Shown piece by piece: positions 45,701 through 56,258 of a stretch of DNA of 64,000 nucleotides (its first letter is position 1; the number at the start of each line of letters is the position of its first letter). The stretch comes from Litoditis marina. Taxonomy: Eukaryota > Nematoda > Chromadorea > Rhabditida > Rhabditidae. The stretch spans positions 15,222,090-15,286,089 of the forward strand of contig OZ038437.1 in NCBI GenBank assembly GCA_964036275.1, in the 5' to 3' direction. The position numbers and the translations under genes were made by a program. Under the pieces are notes generated by a model. It ran no database searches. It was not told where the DNA came from and saw nothing but the letters and a program-made list of their open reading frames with translations.

Positions 45701-48700
45701 TATTTTCTTACTTTTCAGAATCTTCACATAATACATTGACACAATGTTTTGAGGAGACTAGTCAAAATACGCGGCGCTCAAAAACTCGTATACTGTAAGT
45801 CAACTGCACAGTCCCGTTACGCATGCATCACACGTCAGAATTCAGTAACACGGCCATGACAAAGTGCGATGCATCATGTGAATGCTTACTTTACGTGACT
45901 ATTCAGTTTATTTCTCGTATACACGTTTTATGAGAAATATTCATGAATTGAGGTTATATGTAGTACCGCCATTGAAACCATGTGTAGTATGGATTATACG
46001 TTTCATGTTTTATATTATTATTTTGGTACTCACTGTTAAAAACGAAGAATACAACAAACCCTGGCTATCGGACTTTCCCTCCTTCCAACTTTCTCCAAAA
46101 TAACTGCGTACATATTGATGGGAGCTGAGTGAACCTGAATGGTTTGAGTTACAAACTCTTCCCGAACCAAAATCGAACCGATTCTTCCTGAACCAGGTGG
46201 TTTGTCTCAAAACCGAACCAAATGTGGACTAACGAAGGGGGAACCGAACCATCATTAACTAAATAATGCTAAATTTGGCCAACTACGTAACGTAAATTAG
46301 GGTTTGGTTCGGTTTCCTATCGGTTCGAGTACGTCTCGATTTCTTACCGAACCAACTGGTTCGGGAAGAAGTGGTTCGGTTTTGGTTCGGGAAGAAATTT
46401 GCCGCACTTTGACGGTATACTGCTCTTGTGATAGATTCAGCTGTGCACCGAAATCTACTGTCAAGTGCTTAATCTACTATAAAAATTTAATTCAAATTCT
46501 ACAATGGAAGTTGAACTCCTAAAACGCAATAAAAGATTTATATAGTTCGCACATTTCCCAACTGGACTTGGGCAGCTTGCCAATGGAAGTTTTTGAACAG
46601 GCTGAGATACTTGAAAACAATAAAAATGCATGTGAAGGGTTCTTCCCCTTAGTTTAATTTGTATTCAGTGAAACTTTCTGTAAAGCATATGTATTCTCTA
46701 AATAACAGTCTCCCAATGTTTTTGGCACGCTGCCAGCGAGTCCAGCTGGGAAATGTGAGCACTATATCCAAAGTTCGGATCCATAAAATCGGTACCTCCA
46801 TGTGAAAGAAGTCGGCGAAATGAAGGCGCATTTTGACGAGGGGAACTGACGTGGAATAACCGACCAGCATGTCATTGTAGTAGAGAGCTATCTGAAACAT
46901 CGGAATGTTGATGTATTCAATCATTCGCCCGTGCCGTTAATATTCAGGTACTCTATAATAATACCACCAATAAATATGCCAATATACCAGTCATCGCTGT
47001 ATTTTTTGAAAGTTGAAAGTTTTCAGCAATTTTTTACTGTTTACTTATGAATACTTGAAATTTCCAGAAACGTTCCATTGTTTTTGATACTCTTTCCAGA
47101 TGGCTTATTTAAAAAAGCGAACAAGGTTCACACTTTAGTACCAAAATCTGACCCTAAACTGTGTTCTATTCCTGAGTTGAACTCCTTTCTTGACATCCGC
47201 AGAAAGTGACGAAATTGGTGAAACCGGACCATCCTCTGTGAGAAAACCGAGGAATGGAAGAGCACTGAAATTGAAGATAATTCAATAAAACATACCGTAT
47301 GCCTCGTTTGGACGTGTGCACTTTGTATTCGAGTTATATTTGCATGTTCAAACTGCGGTGAGCGAAAATTTATACTATTCTCGACCAATTTCTTTTCCAA
47401 CGTCAAACCTCGCCTTTTTATAATTCAACGTATCATAATCATGGAAATCGTTTTTGAATATACCTTTAGTTGAGTGTTTTGTTTTATAAAAATCACATAA
47501 CATTTTCATTGCATGTCGATGTTTTCACCTTCTCCAAACTTTTTTTAGTTCAGCCCCCCCACCTTTCATCCTCCGTTCCCTGCGTCTTCGTGTATTTCAG
47601 AGTAGTTGTCGTGTGTCCCTGTGTACTTCTGATTTCCTCCAACTTGGTCCATTCTCTTTGAATCGCCGTGGCGCCGCGGTGGATTTCGGATTGGACGGCG
47701 CGAACTTTCTCGAATAGAGATTGGAGAAGGTCAGAACTGGAATGATGATTTCAACACAATATCGTTAATTCTACTAGCTTCGTCTGAGGTACCAGGTAAC
47801 CAAGTATAAAATCGAACACAGCAAAACTCCGCGCTACCTACCGAGATTTTTGAAGAATATGCAGTAGAAAGTGCAGTTTCTCGATGCTTCACACGTGAAA
47901 ACGTGAGTGTTCCCCCTACTTCTAGTTTGAGCTCAATTTGGACTTTGAAGTTTACAACCGTGCCATAACACACTCTAGAGAACTTGCGTTGCAGTGCATT
48001 CTGAGTAGTGAAAAACTTCGCGTATTTTTGAAATATTAGAGCTCGAAATAATGGATTGGTTTGTTCAAAAACATTTTTAAAAAATAATAATAAGACAAAA
48101 GTAAAATAAAATGCTGTACCTGACCACTTCCTTTCTTGCCTCGTTCACTTCTTTTATCATCTCAAAACCGGATTCAATCCGAAGTAGTTGCTCATAGTAC
48201 ATCCTGCGCAGGGAGGCAGCCACCAAATCCTGAAATTTCATTTAAATGATGCCTGAATACCCTATTTGAACATAGTTTCGAGTTATTTTATCATCACAAA
48301 CCAAGAAAAATGAGCTCAACTTTTGTAATATTCAATTAAGTTCTCCCAATTTCATTCCATTTTCATGTAAAAGTTTGCTTCCCTACCCAAACGCAGAAAT
48401 GTAAAAATCTACAGTTTGTTAACACAAGAACACGAAACTTTCAGGAGCATGTTATCAAAAAATCAAACAATTTTCGCATCCGGTTGCTATAATCTAATGC
48501 AAAAGTGTTTGAGCATGTATTTGAAACCAATGAATAGTACTGTCTAAGTCCAAGTAGGAACGTTGTCGACTATACTAGAAGTAACTTGAATAGTCACGTG
48601 AAGTTAGCATTCTAATAATGAGTCGTGCACTTTGTCATCGCACGTTCCTGATTTCTGCTGTGCTTAACATGTTTCACGTGACTGTGCAGTTGACTAACAG

Positions 48701-51700
48701 TATATACCTCATTCGACGCAAATCGATGTTTTTCTATCCAGATGGTGTCCAACAGCACTGTCATGTGTAGATATTTCGTCTTGTCCAAATCGTTTTGGAA
48801 TTTTTCCCACGATTTTGCAGGAACAAAAGAATAGGACTCGGCATCAGAAGACGGCCACTATAATTGGGAGATGTAGTAAATGGTGGGCCTAGGAGATAAG
48901 GACTCAGACCAAACTTATACTGTTAGTCAATAACACAGTCACGTGAAACATAATGACACAGTAGAGTACGTATGCTAGAAGATCCCGACGCCTTCATCCC
49001 GTCCTGCGTCTCCTCAAACATACGCTATTTCTCTGCTCTTACATCCCGTCGGGATGTAAGAGACGAGAAATAGTGAGGCAGAGCGAGAGACGCAGAACGG
49101 GATGAAGGTGCCGGGATGATGGGGGCATACGTACTAAGAAATCAATAATGTGCAATGATAAAGTGCACGATTCCTAATTAGAACACTGACTTCAAGTGAC
49201 TATTCATTTTACTTCTAGTATAGTGGACTTGCACTTGTGAGGAGCATCGTGGCGTAACGATCCTATGCTGACTTTTATGAATTTCGCGTTCGAGAGGTGC
49301 AAAATTGCGTCTCAGAGGGATTTGCAAAACTCTGAAGGAACTAATTTGTTATGAACATCTTTTTGTAGTTTGGTCACATGTGTTCTGAGCTAGACAACAT
49401 TTCAATATTCAGATGTTTGTAAATGAATGAGAAAAATAAGAATAATAACACCAAGCAGGAAATTCTCTTAAAGAAGGACGATTATGTGGACCAATCTCGT
49501 GTCAACGGTCCTTTAAACAGCAAATGAAAAATGCATTGCAATCTGAAAGACCGAACCGTTGCGATTGGACCACACAATCGTCCTTCTTTAATAGAACCAC
49601 TGGAATAACAAATGTTTGTGAGGTCACCTTCATTGTCTTGTTGAATATCAAGTCGACGACATTCTTCGGGGTTCCCAGTTCGAGGAGAGACGGCGGTAGA
49701 CGGGCGGCCATTTTGGTGAAACTTCTGGAAAGAAACCAAACGGTTCAAATTGAACTCAGAAGCGGCACATATGACTCAATCTCAGGTGAAAAGTCGCGAG
49801 TCGATTCGGTCCGAGCCGGGTCAGATCGGCCAAAAATTGTCGGGCCGAAAAGGTGCCTTTTAAAGAGACCGGAGAGCAGCATGATTTCTCGTAGAGCTGC
49901 TGTAGCCTACTTTTGATTGGACGCGTTGCGTGTCGCGCGGCATTGTCATGTGAATGTCACGTGAACCGACGACTCGGGCCGAATCGACTCGCGACTTTTC
50001 ACTTATGATGACACTTTGTAAGCAAGTTATTGAATGCGTTTTACGATGGAGAAATAGTTTTTTAGTGTTTTGGAAAATTGTACCATGCACTGTTCCACGT
50101 AGAGGTTCGTTCAGCTTCGAGCTACCCTGAAGAAACATGAAATACGTGAAAAGCGACGTGATCAAAACAAAGTAAGCCCGACACTGACCCCATTCTCTCT
50201 CCAATGTTAAAGCTATGTCAGAACACGTGAAAAAACGTAGGCAAATAAAATCACGTAGAGAAATAATTCATTCAAACCAACCCCATTCCCTCCTCCAAAT
50301 CTCCGGTTTTCGCCTCATAAATAATGGTATTTGAAGGATCTTCCTCGGGTGCGGGCACTGCTTTTCGATAGAGAACCGAGGCTCCTTCTGGGGCAGCTGG
50401 TTCCATCTGTAAATATATGTATTGATTTTTTTGACTTTAACAGAGAATAATATATATCAATTCAACTTTTCAGTCGAAAAGATAGGTATTAGCTAATATA
50501 GCAATTGAAAAAGATAGGTATCGATTATCTACCAATTGAGGGTATGAGAACAAAATTGGCACTGACCAAAACATATTGTAGTTTGGTCTCAATAACGCGC
50601 TGTAACTTAGTTTTGAGCTCCAGCTGAATGAACAAATGTACTAACATATTTACAACGCACAATTCACACACGCCACCAGTTTCGGTCAAAAACGGTGGGC
50701 AAACCCAAAATGTTGAAGCCCCGCCCACATTTTTGGGTTTGCCGGTGGGACCAAACTACAATGCAGCGTGGGACGGCAACATAACAATGTCGACGTTAAA
50801 CAATCACACCCTACAATACAAAATGGGGGACAATAGTAGGGTTGTTAATCGAGTTCAAAATTCCGAGTTTTCTAGTTTTCGAGTTTTGGGAAATTTCGAA
50901 CTTTCGAGTTTTGGGAAATTTCGAGTTTTCGAGTTTTGGGAAATTTCGAACTTTCGAGTTTTGGGAAATTTCGAGTTTTCGAGTTTTGGGAAATTTCGAG
51001 TTTTCGAGTTTTGGGAAATTTCGAGTTTTCGAGTTTTGGGAAATTTCGAGTTTTCGAGTTTTCGAGTTTTCGAGTTTCGAGTTCGACTCGACTCGAAAAT
51101 TTTCGAGTTTTTTCAAGTCGAGTCGAGTTTCGAGTTCGACTCGACTCGAAAATTTTCGAGTTTTTTCGAGTCGAGTCGAGTTTCGAGTTCGACTTCAACA
51201 ACCCTAGACAATAGTACAACCCCGGACCTGTTCAACAATCGTCCCCCCCCCCCCCCCCCCCCCCTTGTTTGTTTACCAATTAATCGGGGTGATTGTACTA
51301 CAGGTCGGATTCTAACCTATTTTGGTTCAAGGAGGGCGGGGGGCAATTCTACAGTATACCCCATACAGCGTACACGTTTGCTTCGGAGAGAGCGAAACTT
51401 ACCTCTTTCTCGATGTGCTGTGTGAAGAATAGAAGCTGTTGCTCGTCAGATGGGTAGATGGAGGGCTGGTCCGACATAAAGCGGGCACCCAGCTGGAATG
51501 AAACGCAATCATTACCGGCAAAAACATAATTTAAAAGTATTATTGTTATATTTATTGAAAACAAAAATATTTGTTGTCATTTAGACTTATGGATGTTATA
51601 ATGGAGATATGCATATCTCCATAATTATTTAAAAGGTGGTCAATCAATCTATAATGATAAATATTATCAATGACTATTAACCATTTGTTCAACCGTGTTT

Positions 51701-54700
51701 TCACGATCTTACCCTACAATAACTCAGTGCTTCAGTACCCCTTGTCTTTAACTTGAGCGTAATGACATCTCTTGTAGTCTTGTGACACATCAAAATTCTG
51801 TTCTATCGTACCTTGAGACTCTATCTGTTCATCGACCATTTTTTGTTTTGTCTCCTGTCTGAAGTACTAACACATCGAAACCCAGTGCTACCGTATCCGT
51901 TTATCTATCGTTTAGACAACCATTAACTATCGTTTGATCTACACAGCAGACACTTTGTGCTACCGTACCCTAGGACTGTCCTCTATCAGTTCATCGTACG
52001 TCTGTAGTTCTATCCATTCAAGATATAATGACACAAAAACCCAGTGCTACAGGAACTCTCGTCTATCGTTTGGGCCCAAACTATCTGCTGTTCAATCTTA
52101 TTATACATCAGAACTTTATGCTACCGTACCCTGATACTATTCTCTATCTGTTCATCAACCGTCTGTACTATCTTCTACTATGCGATCTAATGACACATCG
52201 AAACTCTGTGATACAGTATCCCTTTGCTCAATACACAGCAGAAACTAAGTGTGATCGTACCCTGAGACTGTCTTCTATCTGTTCATCCACTGTCTGTAGT
52301 TCCTTCTCCGTGGGCCCCTCCTCCTGATGTGACGTCATCTGTCTTTGAAGTCGTCGCGTCAGCTGAACCGAACCGCGAGTGCGCTCCACCACCTTCTCCG
52401 CCTGGAAACGGTGATAAAATCAATAAAATCAATCGATAATGAAGAAAATCAAAAGTTATGAGTTCATAAATATATACGATTGAGCCGAAAATTCGCTCCA
52501 CCACCTTGTCTGCCTATTAAAAGTCGATAAAATCAATCGATAATGCTGAACGTAAAGTCAATCAATCAGTCAATGCTTACACAACTCGTGAGCTCGCTCC
52601 ACAACCTTCTCTGCCAAGGGGAAAACGGGAAAATCAATCGATATCGAATTTAATCATAACGCGAAATAACAAGAATTGATTCTCGTTATTTTTGAAAGCG
52701 TTCAAAAAAGAAAAGGGAGCACAGTATTGACAATATAAACTTATGTTATTGAGAATCCAAGCCAAGAAGCCTGAATTATTGATATTACAGACCGGACTTT
52801 TATCTTTTGACCTACCTGTTTTCTGATCTTTGATCGAAGCGCGGCTTTTATTTCAGCAGAATTTGATGTTTTCTTCGATGCTTGAGACAAGGTGGGGCTG
52901 CAAACAATTTGTGAGTCGACGTTGGTAGAGAAAGAAAATGACGTTTCCTTTCTGTCATATTACATAGAAACGTTCACATAGAAACGTTTCCTTTCTGTCA
53001 TATTTCGTCAAAACGTGAAAAGTACAAAATGTTGTACGTTTTTCATACTTCGAGTAATGAAACGAGGGTATGAGTTGTTTTCAGCTGTTTTTCTGTTTTT
53101 TTCTGGTTTACCGACCTTTTTACTCGATCCTCCGAGAAGGACGATTCTTCGTTGTCAATGGAAGGCAGTTCAGAAGTGGCACTCGGCGACTGCAGAAAAA
53201 TGAGTTAGTGCGATTTTCAATCGAACTATAGTCTGTTTCACGCAACAATAGCCCTCTACAGTAAGATTGTGAATCTTTCAGGTAAATTTTCCATATGTTG
53301 TAGGTTTTGTAAACAGTTTGAACTTCGTGATTTCGTTTTCCACATTGGTTACTACAGACATAGAAAACTGTGAATCTCAAAGTCTGTTAGTTGGTTAGAT
53401 AAATGTCCTTGAATAATTGAATAATTACTGTAGAAAGTCATCGATTGGTGAAACAGACTATACTAACAGAGAAGCGTTACGGAAATTATGGTTAGACTGA
53501 AATACGAACATAGCACATTGGTGTGTTTTTAGTTTTCCAACATCAAAAAATCTGTGAAAATTATTGAATCGATTATAGGATTTGTCAAACCGTTGTGGAC
53601 ACCGTACCATCGAATTGTATGAGGTGGGGTTTGGCGAGGGGCCAGCCAGTCTGCGTATCATTGATCTACACACTCTCTCGCCTGTTGGCAAATAATCAAA
53701 GACCGCTCGCCCCGCATCGCTCAATCAATCGAATCCTCTGCTGTCTTTATGGGGAAAATGGCGACTATACTCAGTCTATACTGTAATAGTAAAATAGTAT
53801 TTACAAGTTATGTTGTGTTTCAGAATTACAAAATTTCGATTGAGTAATTTATATTCAAAAGTGTCGTTCTACTTTTATAACCTCTGAAACTTACCATAAC
53901 TGGGGATGGTCCCACGGCGACAGAGTGATCTTCTACCAATCGATCATGGACTTCTTCTAGCACTTTTCCGGCCTGTAAACAGCGAAAAAATTAATGAAAA
54001 CAGTCGAGGTACGGTAGCTGTTCGCTTCTGATGTGTTTATTTCTCTAAGGACTGAAAAAAAAATAAAAAAAAAAGTATTGAAATACTGTAATGGCACTTT
54101 CAGATGTGTTCAAACTCTTTTCAAATAGGTGATTTAGTTTTGTACTTGTTCCAAACAATTTGGTATTTGTTTCTCATAGAGACTTAAGTAGAGGTATAGA
54201 TTATAACTCAGTCCATACCGAATTCTCAATGCAGAAAGAGTTTTCAATCTATATGAGTGTGAACTACAGAAGAACTCTAAAAAAAATTTCTGAATAATCA
54301 AAACTGACCTTCATTTTGAACTTTAGTAAATGATCTTTTATCGATTCTCGTCTTTGTTGTCTCTTTTCCGACTTTGGGTTCAAGTAGTTTTGTGAATCGG
54401 GAGATAACTGGAAGAATTCTGTTTTTCAAGGAGTTGAAAAGAGAGGGATAGAGAAAGGGAGAAAAGAGAGAGAAAGAAAAAAGAAAGAGAGGGAGGCAGA
54501 ATGGGAAAGAGAGATATGAAAAGAGAGCAGTGGAAGGGAGACCAGGATGTCCGATCAAACCAAATGTAGTAAAATAACCTCAAAATATTGACCTTTCGTT
54601 CATTCGAGTTTTGCTGTGGTAGTAGCCTTCCCGTAGAAGTTTGCTTCTCAATCGGTGAATGTACTGTAGGCTAAAAAATAAACATTTACTCACAGTAGTC

Positions 54701-55687
54701 CAAGTTAATCACGTTTTTAATATGTTTCATCAATTGATACTATAAATAGTAAAAGCATACATAAACGTGAATACTTGCCAACTTGCATTTTTCTTAACAT
54801 TTCAATCTTTATTTTTCAAAAGTACATTGCAAGTAGATCAATTACAACAAGTAGCGTATAAAGTTTAACTAACTGTTTGAATTCCCGGAGACCGGATTTC
54901 CGGAGTTTCATCCAGATTTTCCGTCCATGATGAAGAGAGACGGCGCCGTCCGTGGGGGACATCTGGAAAAATGGTTAAAGGGGCGGGGGGGCAGAAAGGA
55001 AAGTTATTTATTTTATCTATTTATTCGACACATTCATGTATTTGACACACAGAACAAACATGGACTAATGTATCACATGGTGTTCTCTCAACTTCTTGCT
55101 TCATGTGCATTTTGAACGAGGAAGGACCAGAGCGCAAGGAACAATGTCAGAATTGACGTGAAGTTGAGACGTTAGGTTTAGGTACCCCGGGGTACCTAAA
55201 CTAGCTTTCCATTCTGTCCCCCATTGACTCTACATGTACACGGGTTTTCGTTACCCAACCGGTTTCGGTATTCCTTTTCAGGTTACCTCAGTAGGTAACC
55301 GGTCGGTGAACATAAAGAAAACCCCGTTACCATCACAAGTAACAGTAAAAATCATTTTCTAGATCGAGTTAGAGGATAACCGTTTTTGGTTTCGGGTCAC
55401 CTCCCGGTTAACCACCCAGGTAACCGGAAAAAATGGTTAGGTTACCTGAAAACCGGGATTTGTCAAAACTCGATGATGCTTTCGATGGGTGCAGTATTTC
55501 CGCACCAAACTTTAGCAAGACTGTCAAGGCATGCTTTTCGATTATTCTAAAACTTTTCGATGGTCAAACAGAAAAAAATGAAGTCAACCATTCAAAACCT
55601 ACTTTCATTCGAGTTTCCCGGTATTTTCAACGGTGGTAAGGGCGCCAGTTTTGAGTTGCGTCGCTTAGGAATCGGGGCTTCCGTCAT
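36716..55687 (-). CDS. mks-6: MKS-6, CC2D2A homologue of the ciliary transition zone
   Basis: 36 exons splice in one continuous frame (3,876 nt, 1,291 aa). Exons: 55603-55687, 54874-54962, 54593-54670, 54309-54407, 53895-53972, 53116-53189, 52816-52897, 52261-52401, 51403-51492, 50282-50406, 49628-49724, 48708-48857, 48120-48229, 47563-47736, 47153-47264, 46796-46891, 45612-45688, 45234-45336, 44890-44982, 44558-44610, 44170-44301, 43666-43834, 43316-43423, 42869-43006, 41805-41921, 41422-41471, 41023-41131, 40274-40383, 39792-39948, 39578-39671, 39282-39365, 38842-38969, 38441-38524, 37986-38098, 37533-37662, 36716-36862. The N-terminal ~300 residues are charged and low-order. A first C2-like part is at ~515-700 (FRIALYYNDMLVGYS) and a C2 domain at ~770-900 (LQPVVEVSFQ, MPFSTIYF-like IPFSTIYC). 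A C-terminal inactive-transglutaminase-like region contains GDEEEHAVLVC, FALAVHIQPY and stop. The protein is part of the MKS module gating cilia. Confidence 0.93.
36933..37065. mobile_element. CACGTG-MITE family, copy 5 (mks-6 intron 35)
   Basis: TATACTATAGTCATTCGAAG start, GTCACGTGAAACATG, CAATGACAAAGTGCACGG interior. Parent of the duplicated copy at 29,206. Confidence 0.75.
37172..37350. mobile_element. palindromic MITE, copy 3 (mks-6 intron 35)
   Basis: Complete ends: GAGTAGGTATGCTAGAAG and CTTCTAGCATACGTACTC, with centre CATCCCGCCGGGATG. The central ATCTTAC is duplicated relative to the other copies. Confidence 0.8.
39960..40110. repeat. CACGTG-rich cluster in mks-6 intron 28
   Basis: At least five CACGTG or ACGTGA palindromic words in 150 bp (GTCACGTGACAATCACGTGA and so on). 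CACGTG is an E-box, but the arrangement resembles repeat expansion rather than a regulatory element. Confidence 0.5.
40620..40682. repeat. dispersed hairpin repeat, copy 2 (mks-6 intron 27)
   Basis: Near-identical to 369-436: AGCGACATTGCCGTCTCAAT, the ACTCAGTCGGC/GCCGAGTCAGT palindrome, TTCTCAGAGT. Truncated palindromic-MITE text (GCGTCTCCTCAAAACATATG) lies about 40 bp upstream. Confidence 0.6.
42204..42383. mobile_element. 180-bp MITE with GGCGGCGTAGCAA TIRs (mks-6 intron 24)
   Basis: Perfect 13-bp inverted ends at 42,204-42,216 and 42,371-42,383. The interior holds repeated palindromes TCTCATGAGA and CTCATGAG in inverted arms. Target duplication not resolved. Confidence 0.7.
43867..43889. 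repeat. TAGAA pentanucleotide microsatellite
   Basis: Four to five tandem GAATA units in mks-6 intron 21. Confidence 0.8.
45789..45921. mobile_element. CACGTG-MITE family, copy 6 (mks-6 intron 16)
   Basis: 133 bp from TATACTGTAAGTCAACTGCA to TTCTCGTATA, with the family interior GACAAAGTGCGATGCATCA. Confidence 0.8.
46140..46400. repeat. GAACCG/CGGTTC fold-back repeat, copy 2 (mks-6 intron 16)
   Basis: Left arm units CCGAACCAAA/TCGAACCGAT, right arm units CGGTTTTGGTTCGGG and CCAACTGGTTCGGG. Same family as 11,005-11,215, including a shared CTTACCGAACCAACTGGTTC. Confidence 0.65.
48571..48704. mobile_element. CACGTG-MITE family, copy 7, abutting the mks-6 exon 12 donor
   Basis: 134 bp, TATACTAGAAGTAACTTGAA to CTAACAGTATA. 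On the mks-6 strand the intron begins GT at 48,707-48,706 and the MITE terminus TATACTG supplies intron positions +4 onward. Confidence 0.8.
48916..49222. mobile_element. CACGTG-MITE family, copy 8, interrupted by a palindromic MITE
   Basis: Left part TATACTGTTAGTCAATAACA...GACACAGTAGA and right part AATGTGCAATGATAAAGTGC...CTTCTAGTATA make a normal 133-bp element once the insert at 48,966-49,136 is removed. Confidence 0.8.
48966..49136. mobile_element. palindromic MITE, copy 4, nested in a CACGTG-MITE
   Basis: GAGTACGTATGCTAGAAGAT left end, GGGGGCATACGTACTA right end, centre CATCCCGTCGGGATG. The nesting shows that this family moved after the CACGTG-MITE had inserted. Confidence 0.8.
49786..50002. 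mobile_element. 217-bp inverted-repeat element with ~30-bp TIRs (mks-6 intron 10)
   Basis: Left end GTGAAAAGTCGCGAGTCGAT pairs with the right end ATCGACTCGCGACTTTTCAC, and pairing continues through CGG(T/C)CCGAG. Target duplication not evident. Probably a GC-rich non-autonomous DNA transposon. Confidence 0.7.
50837..51206. mobile_element. satellite-armed element B (TAGGGTTGTTAAT TIR, 8-bp TSD GACAATAG)
   Basis: 370 bp in mks-6 intron 9, nested in a C/G-tract repeat. Starts TAGGGTTGTTAATCGAG and ends CAACAACCCTA. Flanked by GACAATAG at 50,829-50,836 and 51,207-51,214. The interior is about seven tandem 25-bp units (GTTTTGGGAAATTTCGAGTT plus TTCGA), then CGAGTTT/AAACTCG inverted words. It opens long frames on both strands that are artefacts of the repeat. 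Confidence 0.88.
51243..51264. repeat. 22-base C homopolymer
   Basis: Longest homopolymer in the window, in mks-6 intron 9. Such G/C tracts are deletion-prone in C. elegans lacking the DOG-1 helicase (established knowledge). Confidence 0.9.
51790..52250 (-). repeat. tandem copies of the mks-6 exon 8 3' end plus splice donor
   Basis: Downstream of exon 8 (52,261-52,401) on the mks-6 strand, three diverged copies of its last ~35 bp and donor recur near 52,122-52,170, 51,958-52,005 and 51,808-51,840. Exon 8 ends QTVDEQIEDSLR then GTACGA. The copies read QTVDEQIENSIR/GTACGG, QTYDELIEDSPR/GTACGG and MVDEQIESQ/GTACGA. Frames and donors are kept but no acceptors are obvious, so these look like duplicated exon-intron borders that lengthened intron 8. 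Confidence 0.75.
52480..52615 (-). repeat. tandem copies of the mks-6 exon 8 5' end and acceptor
   Basis: Two copies of the exon 8 start (AGGCGGAGAAGGTGGTGGAG) appear at about 52,493-52,520 and 52,582-52,612. Each is followed by ATCAATCGATA text like that of the real intron. They mirror the donor-side copies. Confidence 0.65.
53227..53462. mobile_element. 236-bp MITE with 15-bp perfect TIRs (mks-6 intron 5)
   Basis: TATAGTCTGTTTCAC at 53,227-53,241 is the exact reverse complement of 53,448-53,462. TA ends suggest a Tc1/mariner-type target. Confidence 0.78.
53577..53768. repeat. 200-bp interspersed repeat, copy 2 (mks-6 intron 5)
   Basis: Second copy of the repeat at 4,698-4,897, with the same ends TATAGGATTTGTC and GCGACTATA. 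Confidence 0.65.
55168..55458. repeat. GGTTACC fold-back repeat in mks-6 intron 1
   Basis: Starts GGTTTAGGTACCCCGGGGTACC; alternating GGTTACCT and AGGTAACC words; ends GGTTAGGTTACCTGAAAACC. Confidence 0.6.
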
Positions 55688-55789
55688 CTGAATACGAAGG
55701 TTATTTTGAATATTTATAACAAAACCCAAATCTTCATTATAGTTTGATCTCGATATCTAGTTTGCGATGTGCATTCCATATGTAACCGG

Positions 55790-56029
55790 GTTTTTAGGTA
55801 ACCTAACCTTTTTTTGGTAACCTATTTTTCAGGTTACCTCAGTAGGTAACGGGTTGGTAACCTAAAATGAAAAACCGGTTACCAGTTTTTCTAACGAAAA
55901 TGTGGTTTTTATCGTTAGTTTGAACGGTAACCGGATTTTAGTTTCAGGTTACTTCTAGGTTACCTACCGAAGTAACCTGAAAAAGAGGTTACCAAAAAAG
56001 GATTTGGTTACCTAAAAACCCGGTTAGTT
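55790..56029. mobile_element. 240-bp GGTTACC fold-back element upstream of mks-6
   Basis: Left end TAACCGGGTTTTTAGGTAACC is nearly the reverse complement of the right end GGTTACCTAAAAACCCGGTTA. The interior is a mosaic of GGTTACC/GGTAACC words. Lies about 100 bp upstream of the mks-6 start. Confidence 0.7.
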
Positions 56030-56258
56030 GTAGAATTTTGCGATCGTCAGTCAAAAAGCAACGGGATCCCACTACAAACACAGCAAGGAATTCTATGGAA
56101 GATGCACAGTCACTATTCGTGCCGGTTCAAAATACTTAAAACACAGCAAGAACAAAAATATTCCGAGTTCTCTTGCGGCGGCCAAGAAATATTGTTCGGA
56201 AAAGCACTTGTAACTGACCTTACTATGTTATTATACAGAACCCCATTGAAGTGTCGAT

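Noticed and set aside
50870..51060. regular short repeats that could suggest a CRISPR-like array
   Set aside because: The units are contiguous with no unique spacers, and this is a nematode nuclear sequence.
50628..51425. 265-residue plus-strand open frame rich in SSF/FRVLGNFE repeats, and its antisense frames
   Set aside because: It is translation of the 25-bp tandem array and C tracts inside a transposon in a minus-strand intron; the frame stays open only because the unit lacks stops.
54298..54583. minus-strand frames reading LSFPFCLPLFLFSF upstream of mks-6 exon 4
   Set aside because: Purine-tract intron sequence; only the 54,309-54,407 segment is exon by splice sites and frame.
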